A DNA stretch of 12,502 nucleotides from NAT127 sp041655035 (lineage in GTDB: Bacteria; Pseudomonadota; Gammaproteobacteria; Pseudomonadales; Porticoccaceae), in contig JBAZCN010000101.1 in the NCBI GenBank assembly GCA_041655035.1, positions 1-12,502 of the forward strand. Direction: 5' to 3'. Below the pieces are notes generated by a model. The model saw only the letters and a program-made list of their open reading frames with translations. It had not been told where the DNA came from and did no database searches. The position numbers and the translations under genes were made by a program. Below, piece by piece: positions 7,699-12,502 of the stretch. Positions within the stretch are counted from its first letter, which is position 1; each line of letters begins with the position of its first letter.

Positions 7699-7714
7699 AG
7701 CAAATGCAGTGCCA
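7699..7714 (-). promoter_or_regulatory. Sigma-54 promoter of the nitrate reductase gene
   Basis: The minus strand reads TGGCACTGCATTTGCT from 7714 to 7699, one base from the sigma-54 consensus (TGGCACG, four bases, TTGCW). The invariant GG and GC are exactly ten bases apart. Transcription should start near 7688, giving a leader of about 90 bases that contains the attenuator hairpin. Sigma-54 control fits nitrogen-limitation control through NtrC. Confidence 0.8.
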
Positions 7715-7861
7715 TAATCCGGATAATGTGGGCCGGCGGGGCCGCCGGTGGGCTTTTCGAAGAAAACAACGCTTAAATCAGCTCTTTTGGCGAGCCCCTG
7801 GCATCGGTCGCGGCTGCCGCGCCGCCATCGCCGGCGGATCGCCATGCACAGAAAAGGAAGG

Positions 7862-7875
7862 CCCGGGCGCCCGGG
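7862..7875. repeat. Perfect 14-bp GC palindrome in divergent region
   Basis: CCCGGGCGCCCGGG is a perfect palindrome beside the candidate NtrC site. A second GC-rich hairpin, CCGGCG/CGCCGG, lies around 7733-7748 beside the sigma-54 promoter. Their role is unknown; chance is possible in such GC-rich DNA. Confidence 0.3.
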
Positions 7876-7876
7876 T

Positions 7877-7891
7877 GTATCAAGCTGGTGC
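7877..7891. promoter_or_regulatory. Candidate NtrC enhancer site
   Basis: The plus strand reads GTATCAAGCTGGTGC. Against the NtrC dyad GCACCA-N3-TGGTGC the right half is perfect and the left half matches four of six. Its centre is about 195 bp upstream of the predicted sigma-54 start, within the usual range. An IHF-like sequence (AATCAG, five bases, TTG) at about 7776-7789 lies between it and the promoter, but the spacing is off by one base. Confidence 0.35.
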
Positions 7892-7912
7892 ACGCGCTCG
7901 CGACAAAAGAGG

Positions 7913-7941
7913 CTGACAGTCCTGGCCTTGCCCCCTACAAT
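7913..7941 (+). promoter_or_regulatory. Sigma-70 promoter of the ftsN-like gene
   Basis: A -35 box CTGACA (7913-7918) and a -10 box TACAAT (7936-7941) are exactly 17 bases apart, each one mismatch from consensus. Transcription would start near 7948, about 24 bases before the ATG at 7972. This supports the later start over the ATG at 7888, which would lie upstream of the promoter. Confidence 0.72.
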
Positions 7942-7971
7942 TCGGCTTGTCTTAACCGCGATACAAGAAAG

Positions 7972-8697
7972 ATGACCAGGGACTACGCCAAACGACCGCG
8001 CCGCGCGGCCGCGAGAAACACCCGCCATCAACCCACCCGCAAGCAACTTCCCGGGTGGCTGTGGATGATCGGCGGTGTCCTCGTCGGCACACTGGTGATG
8101 AGCGTCGTCAACCATGTCGGCAGCCCCGAACCGCTGCCCGTCGCCGAGGAACCGCCTCCGCCGGAGGTCAACGATGGCGCGCCGAAACCCCGTTTCGATT
8201 TCTACACCCTGCTCAAGGAAAGCGAGGTCATCGTTGCCGATGAACCGATAGTTCCCGCCACCCCGGTCGACGTGCCGCTGCCCAGTGTCGAGCCGAGCGA
8301 CGATGCGCCCGCCGCGGTCGCCGCAACCGCCAGGCCCCAACCGGTGACGCCCGATGGCAGCATCGACCGCACCGAGCCCCCACCCCGCCCCGAGGACAAG
8401 CCGCGCCCGGCAGAGCCGGAGAAAGTGGCCACCAGTGCGCCGCAACCGGCGCCGCCCAGCGAGGTTTACCTGCTCCAGGCCGGCTCCTTCAAGAATGCCA
8501 CCGATGCCGACACCCTGCGGGTGCGGCTGCTGCTGCTCAACATGCAGGCCCGGGTCGAAACCGTCGACCTGAGGCCCGGCGAAACCTGGCACCGCGTCCA
8601 GGTCGGTCCGTTCGGCAATACCCAGAGTCTCGCCGATGCCCGCAACGTACTGCAGCAAAACGGCATCGCCAGCATCCAGGTCAAGAAAAAGCGCTGA
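7972..8697 (+). CDS. ftsN: SPOR-domain cell division protein, FtsN-like
   Basis: The 241-residue protein has the bitopic layout of FtsN: a basic cytoplasmic N-terminus starting MTRDYAKRPRRAAARN, one membrane segment at about residues 29-46 (WLWMIGGVLVGTLVMSVV), a short motif FDFYTLLKE near residue 75, a Pro/Ala-rich periplasmic linker, and a C-terminal SPOR domain from about residue 163 (YLLQAGSFKN through WHRVQVGPFG). SPOR domains bind peptidoglycan stripped of stem peptides at the septum, and FtsN-type proteins activate septal wall synthesis. In pseudomonads such a gene lies between argS and hslVU; here neither neighbour is present, since a nitrate reductase lies upstream and a hydrolase downstream. 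An in-frame ATG at 7888 is unlikely given the promoter position. A weak AAGAAAG ribosome binding site precedes the chosen ATG. Other SPOR proteins are possible, but the layout favours FtsN. Confidence 0.85.
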   Translation: MTRDYAKRPRRAAARNTRHQPTRKQLPGWLWMIGGVLVGTLVMSVVNHVGSPEPLPVAEEPPPPEVNDGAPKPRFDFYTLLKESEVIVADEPIVPATPVDVPLPSVEPSDDAPAAVAATARPQPVTPDGSIDRTEPPPRPEDKPRPAEPEKVATSAPQPAPPSEVYLLQAGSFKNATDADTLRVRLLLLNMQARVETVDLRPGETWHRVQVGPFGNTQSLADARNVLQQNGIASIQVKKKR

Positions 8698-8710
8698 CCC
8701 CTGGCCCTCG

Positions 8711-8746
8711 CCCCGGCGCGGCCAAGCCCGGCCTCGCCTGACGGGG
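8711..8746. repeat. GC-rich hairpin after the ftsN-like gene
   Basis: CCCC-GGCG, GGCC / GGCC, CGCC, GGGG arms nest around a short loop with small bulges. There is no T run after it on the plus strand, so it may pause or protect RNA rather than end transcription. Confidence 0.35.
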
Positions 8747-8813
8747 CTACCCCCTTGACCGCCGGGAGCGAAACCCTCAGCCTTGACGGTATGTCCCCGA
8801 CAAGGTGAAGGCC

Positions 8814-9695
8814 ATGACCCGTTACCAACCGCTGTGGTATCAAAGCGCCGATGACCTGCGGCTTTTTGCGCGGTACTACCCGGCCCCGAATCGCGACTTC
8901 ACCCTGCTGTGCATGCACGGCCTGACGCGCAACGCCGCCGACTTCGAGGGCCTGATCGATCACCTGGCCGGCAACCAGGCGATCCTCGCCGTGGATCAGC
9001 GGGGGCGCGGCAATTCCGACCATGACCCGGATCCATCCCGCTACCAGATAGCGGTCTATGCCGAAGATATGTTCACCTTGCTCGAGCACCAGGGCATCAC
9101 CGACACGGTACTGCTCGGAACCTCCATGGGCGGTCTCATCGCCATGCAGATGCTGGCGATGCGCCCGGACCTGATCCGCGGGGTGGTGCTCAACGATATC
9201 GGCGCGGTCATCGAAGGCGCCGGCCTCACCCGTATCCAGAACTATGCTGGCCGCAGCGCGCGGCCGCTCGCCACCTGGCAGCAGGCCGCCGAGCAGGCCC
9301 GGCGCGTCAACGGCGGCGCATTTCCCGACTACACCGACGCCGACTGGTTGCGTTTCGCCCGGCGCCAATACCGGGAAAACAGCGAAGGAGAGCTGGTGCT
9401 TGCCTACGATCCCGCCATTGCCACGGCAAGCCCCGCCGGCACCGGCGAAATCGCGTCCGTGGATATGTGGTCCTTTTACGACAGCCTGCCCGATATCCCC
9501 CTGCTGATCATTCGCGGCGCGCTCTCCGACGTTCTGTCGCGGGAGTGCTTGGAGGAAATGGTGCGCCGCAAAACCCGGGCCAGGGGCGTGGAAATCGCCA
9601 ACCGGGGCCACGCTCCGGCGCTCGACGAGCGCGAAGCCCTCGACGCGATCGAGACCTTTCTGCAGGTATTGCCGGCCCGCCGGCAAGCCGGTTAG
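8814..9695 (+). CDS. Alpha/beta-fold hydrolase
   Basis: This 293-residue cytoplasmic protein without a signal peptide has a complete alpha/beta hydrolase core. The oxyanion motif MHGLTRN starts at residue 34, DQRGRGNS follows near residue 62, the nucleophile elbow is GTSMGG with Ser104, and Asp239 (in ALSDVL) and His266 (in NRGHAPAL) complete a plausible triad. The lid region after DIGAVIEG is helical and not diagnostic, so the substrate (an ester, a lactone or another small acyl compound) cannot be told. The ATG at 8814 is preceded by AAGG eight bases upstream; a GTG at 8805 is part of that site. No clear promoter was found in the 116 bases before it, so it may be co-transcribed with the ftsN-like gene. 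A strong terminator lies 90 bases downstream. Confidence 0.9.
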   Translation: MTRYQPLWYQSADDLRLFARYYPAPNRDFTLLCMHGLTRNAADFEGLIDHLAGNQAILAVDQRGRGNSDHDPDPSRYQIAVYAEDMFTLLEHQGITDTVLLGTSMGGLIAMQMLAMRPDLIRGVVLNDIGAVIEGAGLTRIQNYAGRSARPLATWQQAAEQARRVNGGAFPDYTDADWLRFARRQYRENSEGELVLAYDPAIATASPAGTGEIASVDMWSFYDSLPDIPLLIIRGALSDVLSRECLEEMVRRKTRARGVEIANRGHAPALDEREALDAIETFLQVLPARRQAG

Positions 9696-9784
9696 GAGAC
9701 TGGCTCAAGGCGGTATTGAGTGACGGTTTCGCCACCTCCCCTGCTCTGACAGGTCGAGGGTGATAAACGCTGAACACGGAAAAC

Positions 9785-9815
9785 AAAAAAGGCCGCAGAG
9801 TCTGCGGCCTTTTTT
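9785..9815. terminator. Bidirectional intrinsic terminator
   Basis: A perfect 8-bp stem GGCCGCAG/CTGCGGCC with a three-base loop is flanked by six A on the left and six T on the right, so it works on both strands. It ends transcription of the hydrolase from the left. It also lies 20 bases beyond the tRNA-Ala 3' end on the minus strand, where the original tRNA terminator would be. Confidence 0.93.
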
Positions 9816-9835
9816 GCTTGATATTGCCAGGAATT

Positions 9836-9880
9836 TGGTGGAGCTATGCGGGATCGAACCGCAGACCTCAACACTGCCAG
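9836..9880 (-). other. Truncated 3' half of tRNA-Ala(GGC): attachment site of an integrated element
   Basis: On the minus strand the 45 bases read as tRNA positions 32-76: anticodon loop CTGGCAG (anticodon GGC, with T33 and A37), stem strand TGTTG, variable loop AGGTC, T arm TGCGG-TTCGATC-CCGCA, acceptor strand TAGCTCC, A73 and CCA. The required partner CAACA is absent, and the sequence 5' of the loop is unrelated, so this is not a working tRNA. Tyrosine-recombinase elements that use tRNA genes leave such a 3' copy at one end and restore the full tRNA at the other. Because the CCA side keeps the old chromosome, the element lies at higher coordinates. Confidence 0.9.
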
Positions 9881-10051
9881 AATGGGCTGCACAAAAACTT
9901 TGCGCCTTGATTTATAAGGGGAATCGGGGATATTCGGCAAGGGGCGAAAATGCGGCAAACCACCTGATTTATGGCCTGGCCACGCTGGCGGCAGGCCCTC
10001 TCGTCAGCGGCGATCCAGCGACGGCCGGTCCTACTGCCGCGACTGTGCAGG
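9881..10051. other. Gap between attachment site and first element gene
   Basis: No gene is supported here. The octamer TGATTTAT occurs at 9908 and 9965 and CGGCAA at 9935 and 9953, possible arm-type recombinase sites beside the core, but such short repeats could be chance. A reading frame crosses the tRNA remnant and this gap; its peptide is largely antisense tRNA and I do not accept it. Confidence 0.35.
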
Positions 10052-10080
10052 TGGATGCCATGCGGGCGCCGTGCTATACA
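10052..10080 (+). promoter_or_regulatory. Candidate extended -10 promoter
   Basis: TGCTATACA (10072-10080) is an extended -10 box. The -35 position, TGGATG at 10052-10057 with a 17-base spacer, matches only three of six. Transcription would start near 10087, 23 bases before the 89-residue gene. Confidence 0.35.
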
Positions 10081-10109
10081 GGGCCAACCAGAAGCCCCGG
10101 GGAGACATC

Positions 10110-10379
10110 ATGAGCGAGATCACCGGAGAGAGTGTTCTAGCCCGCATCAATCTGAAGGTTTACAACTATCGGCAGTTTTTCGGCCGGGACGTGAACGTCC
10201 TGTATCTGGGACGAGAGGAGTATCGGGCCGTGGTTGACATGATCCAGACCGGCAGGCATCCCGCGAAGGCCGTGACATTCAGGGGCCGGCGACGTATCGA
10301 GATTGCCTGGATGGCTGTCGTGCAGGTGGCGCCGAAAAGGTGGTGCGAAGTCGGCTACGTCGATGAGGGCGAGGAGTGA
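10110..10379 (+). CDS. Hypothetical element protein, 89 residues
   Basis: I do not recognise this protein. It begins MSEITGESVLARINLKVYNY, is soluble and mixed in charge, has a basic stretch FRGRRRIEI in the middle and ends in an acidic tail DEGEE. The alternating pattern LKVYNYRQFFGRDVNVLYLG suggests beta structure. It is probably real: the ATG has a GGGGAG ribosome binding site five bases upstream and a candidate promoter before it. It is the first gene inside the element and is separated from the next operon by 182 bases that contain a promoter, so it is probably a separate unit. Size and place fit an accessory or early prophage gene. No signal peptide, membrane segment or metal site is visible. 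Confidence 0.7.
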   Translation: MSEITGESVLARINLKVYNYRQFFGRDVNVLYLGREEYRAVVDMIQTGRHPAKAVTFRGRRRIEIAWMAVVQVAPKRWCEVGYVDEGEE

Positions 10380-10421
10380 CGGCCTGCCGGCGAATTTGAT
10401 CGAAGATCGTCATCACCAAAA

Positions 10422-10447
10422 CCGATAAAATCGTCGTGGATTATCGG
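10422..10447. repeat. Inverted repeat upstream of the element operon
   Basis: Perfect 7-base arms CCGATAA and TTATCGG enclose twelve bases. It lies about 40 bases after the preceding gene and 20 bases before the -35 box of the next promoter. It could be a weak terminator or a protein-binding site; no T run follows. Confidence 0.4.
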
Positions 10448-10467
10448 AAACAATCATAAGAAAAGGG

Positions 10468-10496
10468 TTGACGATGTACCTATCAGGTACTAATAT
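10468..10496 (+). promoter_or_regulatory. Strong sigma-70 promoter of the element operon
   Basis: A -35 box TTGACG (10468-10473) and a -10 box TAATAT (10491-10496) are exactly 17 bases apart, close to consensus. Transcription would start near 10503, giving a leader of about 60 bases before the 83-residue gene. The spacer is almost wholly occupied by a palindrome, so it is probably repressible. Confidence 0.82.
10476..10490. promoter_or_regulatory. Palindromic operator within the promoter spacer
   Basis: GTACCTATCAGGTAC is a perfect palindrome of 6-base arms around ATC, placed between the -35 and -10 boxes. A dimeric repressor bound here would block RNA polymerase. The XRE-like protein and the ribbon-helix-helix-like protein of the same operon are candidate binders, as is a repressor outside the window. 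Confidence 0.65.
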
Positions 10497-10561
10497 ACAC
10501 ACATGGACGCAGCAAGCAGACATCCCACCCGGGGGAACCGGGGACCGAAAGGAGAAGAATC

Positions 10562-10813
10562 ATGAGAAAATTCAACGTAACCACAACCGCTACCGGCCTG
10601 AACGGCGAGACCCTGACCGTTTCGGCCACCGTCGAGATGGTCGACGCCACCGAGTACGGGATTGACTGGCACATCCTGCCGGAATCCCTGGTCTGCTCGG
10701 ACGGCGAGTCCCTGAGCATCGAGGACCTCGAGGAGTTCGGAGGCAACTTCGACTACACAATCCGTCAGCGGCTTCTGCTGGAAGCTGACTACCTCCTCGG
10801 AGAGGGCGCATGA
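10562..10813 (+). CDS. Hypothetical element protein, 83 residues, operon leader
   Basis: The function is not recognised. The protein starts MRKFNVTTTATGLNGETLTV, a beta-strand-like pattern, passes through an acidic segment (SIEDLEEFGG) and ends in a likely helix (IRQRLLLEADYLLGEG). It is strongly acidic, about 9 kDa, with no signal peptide or membrane segment. It is the first gene after the strong operator-bearing promoter and has a near-perfect ribosome binding site, AAAGGAG seven bases before the ATG, so it should be among the best expressed genes here. Its stop overlaps the start of the next gene (ATGA), so the two are translationally coupled. Small acidic proteins at the head of phage early operons sometimes act as inhibitors of host proteins, but nothing in the sequence shows that here. 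Confidence 0.8.
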   Translation: MRKFNVTTTATGLNGETLTVSATVEMVDATEYGIDWHILPESLVCSDGESLSIEDLEEFGGNFDYTIRQRLLLEADYLLGEGA

Positions 10814-11640
10814 GGCGCCCTATTTCCCCCAAAGAGTGGGACGATTATCGTCCCGCTCGCGCACGGTTCGCAGGAAAGCCCGGCCCAAGGCCAACGCAGG
10901 AGGAGTGGGAGGCCGCGATGCGGCAATACGCCCGCTACATCGCCGGCCGGCAGGAAGAGCGGGCCCTCATCAACAAATTCCTCTCTGTCGGCGGCAGAGA
11001 GTGGGTCGGGGAAAAGGCGCACCGCGTCTACTTCCACCCTGCAGCGTTGCTCGGGATCGACGACATGAATGCGGTCGGCGGCTACTATGATGTGATCAAA
11101 AGAGCCTGGCACTCGTCAATGTATGGGGTGACTGACAACGACTTGCAGGACGCAGTAATGTCAGCAATAAAGCAGGGTGGCTTTCGTCGACCGCCGCCCG
11201 TGGAGACATATACCGCCGACGGAGTGGTGGTCGAGAAGGGTGTCGAGTATCTTTTGCTCAGCGGAGACGTGCTCGGCAGGTCGCAGCGGGATTTGAACAA
11301 AAATTCTGGCGATGCAGGAAGAGCATCAAGACGGTACGGCAGAGCCATTACCGGGCGCGTTACCGGCAGATCGGTGTGGGATTCAACCGACAATTTTGGC
11401 AGGGTAGTAATAGCCTCAAGCCGTCCCGGTGGCGACAAAGGGTCGTTTGATTACCCCACAGGGTGGTTTATCGAGCCCGCAAATGACAGCCCCTTCGTTG
11501 TCAAGAGTCGCGGATTTATATCCGAGTTCTCATTCTTGCTGGTCGAATCATTCTGGCTGATGTCGCTGCGCGGCGGTGGCCCCGGGGAAATCCCGGAGGC
11601 TCCCGTGGTGGGCCCGGAAAAAATAAGGGAGTTCTCATGA
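10810..11640 (+). CDS. Hypothetical element protein, 276 residues
   Basis: This is the largest gene of the element operon, and I cannot assign a function. The N-terminus is basic, with helices rich in Arg and Glu (RPTQEEWEAAMRQYARYI), followed by FLSVGGREWVGEKAHRVYF, a type of segment I associate with uncharacterised phage and plasmid proteins. The middle (about 130-150) holds TADGVVVEKGVEYLLLSGD and the later part NFGRVVIASSRPGG with WFIEPAND, both patterns of short beta strands. A hydrophobic stretch near residue 240 (FSFLLVESFWLMSL) is too short and polar to call a membrane segment. The start overlaps the previous stop by ATGA and has GGAGAGG upstream; its own stop overlaps the next start in the same way. 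Codon use in the second half is more AT-rich than in core genes, consistent with transfer. Confidence 0.75.
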   Translation: MRRPISPKEWDDYRPARARFAGKPGPRPTQEEWEAAMRQYARYIAGRQEERALINKFLSVGGREWVGEKAHRVYFHPAALLGIDDMNAVGGYYDVIKRAWHSSMYGVTDNDLQDAVMSAIKQGGFRRPPPVETYTADGVVVEKGVEYLLLSGDVLGRSQRDLNKNSGDAGRASRRYGRAITGRVTGRSVWDSTDNFGRVVIASSRPGGDKGSFDYPTGWFIEPANDSPFVVKSRGFISEFSFLLVESFWLMSLRGGGPGEIPEAPVVGPEKIREFS

Positions 11641-11927
11641 AAGCAATCAAAATCCGCATCAGCGGAGCCGTATTTTTGCTGCCAGACACCCACCAGTTTT
11701 ACGAGTTCCCGGCATATATTAATCGCCATCGAGACGACATAGCGGCACATGTCGCGGCTGCAGATAAATTCAGCCGAGATCCGTTAGGGGATCATTTTTC
11801 CGGCCTGCCGGATCTCACCGACTTTAAAAGGGTAACCGGAATCGTCGGCTTTCCGTTCGACTTGCGTGACCCAGATCTATACGCCGCAAATCAGGGAATA
11901 GAAATTGTGCTGGAGGTGGATCTATGA
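11637..11927 (+). CDS. Hypothetical element protein, 96 residues
   Basis: This protein is not recognised. It starts with a beta-like strand MKAIKIRISGAVFLLP, then a segment rich in Tyr, Phe and His, and ends in a likely strand IEIVLEVDL. No cysteines, signal peptide or membrane segment are present. The ATG overlaps the preceding stop (ATGA) and has GGGAG five bases upstream; the next gene starts inside its stop codon in the same manner. The 5' third uses many A/T-ending codons, unlike the core chromosome. Its conserved place in the chain argues for a real gene; its role is open. Confidence 0.72.
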   Translation: MKAIKIRISGAVFLLPDTHQFYEFPAYINRHRDDIAAHVAAADKFSRDPLGDHFSGLPDLTDFKRVTGIVGFPFDLRDPDLYAANQGIEIVLEVDL

Positions 11928-12091
11928 AGTCAGCATCTGCAGTTATTCATTTCGAGACCCAACGGGACAATAAAACCCGCTGGGTAAAACAGGCCCAGCG
12001 CGAGGGAAAAAAGCTCGAGGATTGGATCACTGAAACCCTACATGAGGCCAGCACGCCGCTGGATGCACCCGATGGAAACCCGCCCCGCTGA
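11924..12091 (+). CDS. Small ribbon-helix-helix-like protein, 55 residues
   Basis: A short gene starting with the ATG that overlaps the previous stop (ATGA), with GGAGG seven bases upstream. The product begins MKSASAVIHFETQRDNKTRW, a possible beta ribbon, followed by WVKQAQREGKKLEDWITETL, the pattern of a helix, a Gly turn and a second helix ending in WI-x3-L seen in ribbon-helix-helix (Arc/CopG/MetJ-like) DNA-binding proteins and some antitoxins. Length and charge fit. The C-terminal 15 residues are Pro-rich and probably disordered. It could bind the palindromic operator of its own operon, or act as an antitoxin, although no partner toxin is recognised beside it. The fold is inferred from pattern only. 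Confidence 0.68.
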   Translation: MKSASAVIHFETQRDNKTRWVKQAQREGKKLEDWITETLHEASTPLDAPDGNPPR

Positions 12092-12341
12092 CATCCCGCA
12101 GCCGCCCTACTCGCCCGATGGCCTCCGCGCCATCCGCGAAAGTTTCGGCATGACCGGGCCGCAGTTCGCCCGCCTGCTGAGCCGCCCCGGCGCGGAGATC
12201 CACCGCAACACCTGGCGCAAATGGGAGCTGGGGGAGCAGGAGCCGCCGGCGGTCGCCCAATGCCTCATTGCGATGCTCCTGCACATGCGCGAGCGCGCAC
12301 CCGAGGCCCTCGATGCCTGGATTGCTGCCGGGAGTAGCTAA
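12072..12341 (+). CDS. XRE-like helix-turn-helix protein, 89 residues
   Basis: The product holds an XRE/Cro-type helix-turn-helix: LRAIRESFGMTGPQFARLL, a short insertion (SRPGAEIHRN), then TWRKWELGEQEPP, where the W-x-x-W-E-x-G pattern is typical of the end of the recognition helix. The insertion makes the turn longer than in standard XRE proteins. It ends in one hydrophobic helix, too short for a ligand domain. The ATG at 12072 overlaps the previous gene by 20 bases and lacks a good ribosome binding site; ATGs at 12063 and 12042 are in frame. The stop overlaps the next start (TAATG). It is likely a regulator of the element, perhaps of the operator at 10476, or an antitoxin-type protein. Confidence 0.78.
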   Translation: METRPADIPQPPYSPDGLRAIRESFGMTGPQFARLLSRPGAEIHRNTWRKWELGEQEPPAVAQCLIAMLLHMRERAPEALDAWIAAGSS

Positions 12342-12502
12342 TGTCTGTAATCGACCGCACAGGCCAGTCCGCCGGAAAACTGACAGTCCTTCGCGACGAA
12401 GGCCATGCGCAGCTTCACTGCCGCTGCAGTTGCGGGCGCGAGGGCATGTATCCGCGAGCTATCTTTAAGCCGAGCTATCGCGGGCCGAAAGCATGCCCCT
12501 GG
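12341..12502 (+). CDS. Partial zinc-knuckle protein, continues beyond window
   Basis: The ATG shares its A with the stop of the preceding gene (TAATG), and GGGAG lies six bases upstream. The 54 visible residues include GKLTVLRDEG, then CRCSCGREG and KACPW at the edge, so at least four cysteines are placed as CxCxC followed by a later Cys. A GxLTV strand followed by a C-x-C-x-CG knuckle and a second Cys motif resembles the small zinc-binding domains of phage proteins, some of them next to homing endonuclease or AP2-type domains. The rest of the protein is not visible, so no function is assigned. Confidence 0.7.
   Translation, partial: MSVIDRTGQSAGKLTVLRDEGHAQLHCRCSCGREGMYPRAIFKPSYRGPKACPW

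Larger units (their letters stand above)
9836..12502. mobile_element. End of an integrative element (prophage or island) in tRNA-Ala
   Basis: The tRNA half marks the boundary. To its right the genes are short, unfamiliar and tightly overlapping, codon use shifts towards A/T-ending codons (clearest at 11100-11900), and a helix-turn-helix protein and a zinc-knuckle protein appear. No integrase is in the window; it is expected near the intact tRNA at the other end. Whether this is a prophage, a satellite or an integrative plasmid cannot be decided from this piece. Confidence 0.75.

Noticed and set aside
8755..8800. Promoter for the hydrolase from the TTGACC at 8755 or the TTGACG at 8784
   Set aside because: No acceptable -10 box lies at 16-18 bases from either, and a sigma-32 reading was also poor.
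7684..9686. Two long minus-strand frames opposite the ftsN-like gene and the hydrolase
   Set aside because: Both are shadows of genes with clear domains, promoter and ribosome binding site on the plus strand.
9836..9880. A complete functional tRNA-Ala
   Set aside because: The D arm, 5' acceptor strand and 5' anticodon stem strand are absent; only positions 32-76 are present.
9760..10113. Open frame of 117 codons across the terminator and tRNA remnant
   Set aside because: Its recognisable stretch, VELCGIEPQTS, is simply the antisense of the tRNA-Ala 3' end; such peptides are common false genes.
1..12502. CRISPR array, IS element with transposase, or toxin-antitoxin pair
   Set aside because: No regularly spaced repeats and no transposase motifs were seen. 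DNA-binding proteins exist in the right-hand operon, but no recognisable toxin accompanies them.

Overview
The window joins two kinds of DNA. Positions 1 to about 9835 look like a GC-rich gammaproteobacterial chromosome, probably from or near the Pseudomonas group. The gene order nuclease, rpmE, priA, then a SPOR-domain FtsN-like gene is the one I know from pseudomonads. In those genomes argS normally lies between priA and the SPOR gene. Here argS is missing and a large nitrate reductase gene occupies its place. The species cannot be named from this sequence.

Left to right in the core: the 5' part of a secreted thermonuclease-like gene (minus, cut by the window edge); rpmE (ribosomal protein L31, minus) with a clear terminator and a candidate promoter; priA (replication restart helicase, plus); about 430 bases of palindromes and repeats, including a 188-bp tandem duplication that carries a broken second copy of the priA 3' end; a 1369-residue assimilatory nitrate reductase fused to a CysJ-like NADPH flavoprotein reductase (minus, convergent with priA); a divergent regulatory region; an ftsN-like gene (plus); and an alpha/beta hydrolase (plus). 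The nitrate reductase has a near-consensus sigma-54 promoter, a candidate NtrC site about 195 bp upstream of the predicted transcript start, and an intrinsic-terminator hairpin inside its short leader. This fits control by nitrogen status plus transcription attenuation.

At 9836-9880, on the minus strand, lies an exact-looking 3' half of a tRNA-Ala(GGC), from the anticodon loop to CCA, without its 5' half. Just beyond its 3' end, on the hydrolase side, is a strong bidirectional terminator. This is what the far end of an element integrated into a tRNA gene looks like. The element should extend rightwards out of the window, and the intact tRNA, probably with the integrase, should be at its other end.

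Inside the element (9881-12502) base composition is more AT-rich in places and the genes are small, unfamiliar and tightly packed. One 89-residue gene stands alone. Then a strong sigma-70-type promoter, whose spacer is a perfect 15-bp palindrome, drives six overlapping genes (83, 276, 96, 55 and 89 residues and a partial zinc-knuckle gene). Four of the five junctions are ATGA or TAATG overlaps. A ribbon-helix-helix-like protein and an XRE-like helix-turn-helix protein are among them, so the operon may control itself. It resembles the early or regulatory block of a prophage or similar island, but I cannot assign functions to most of its products.
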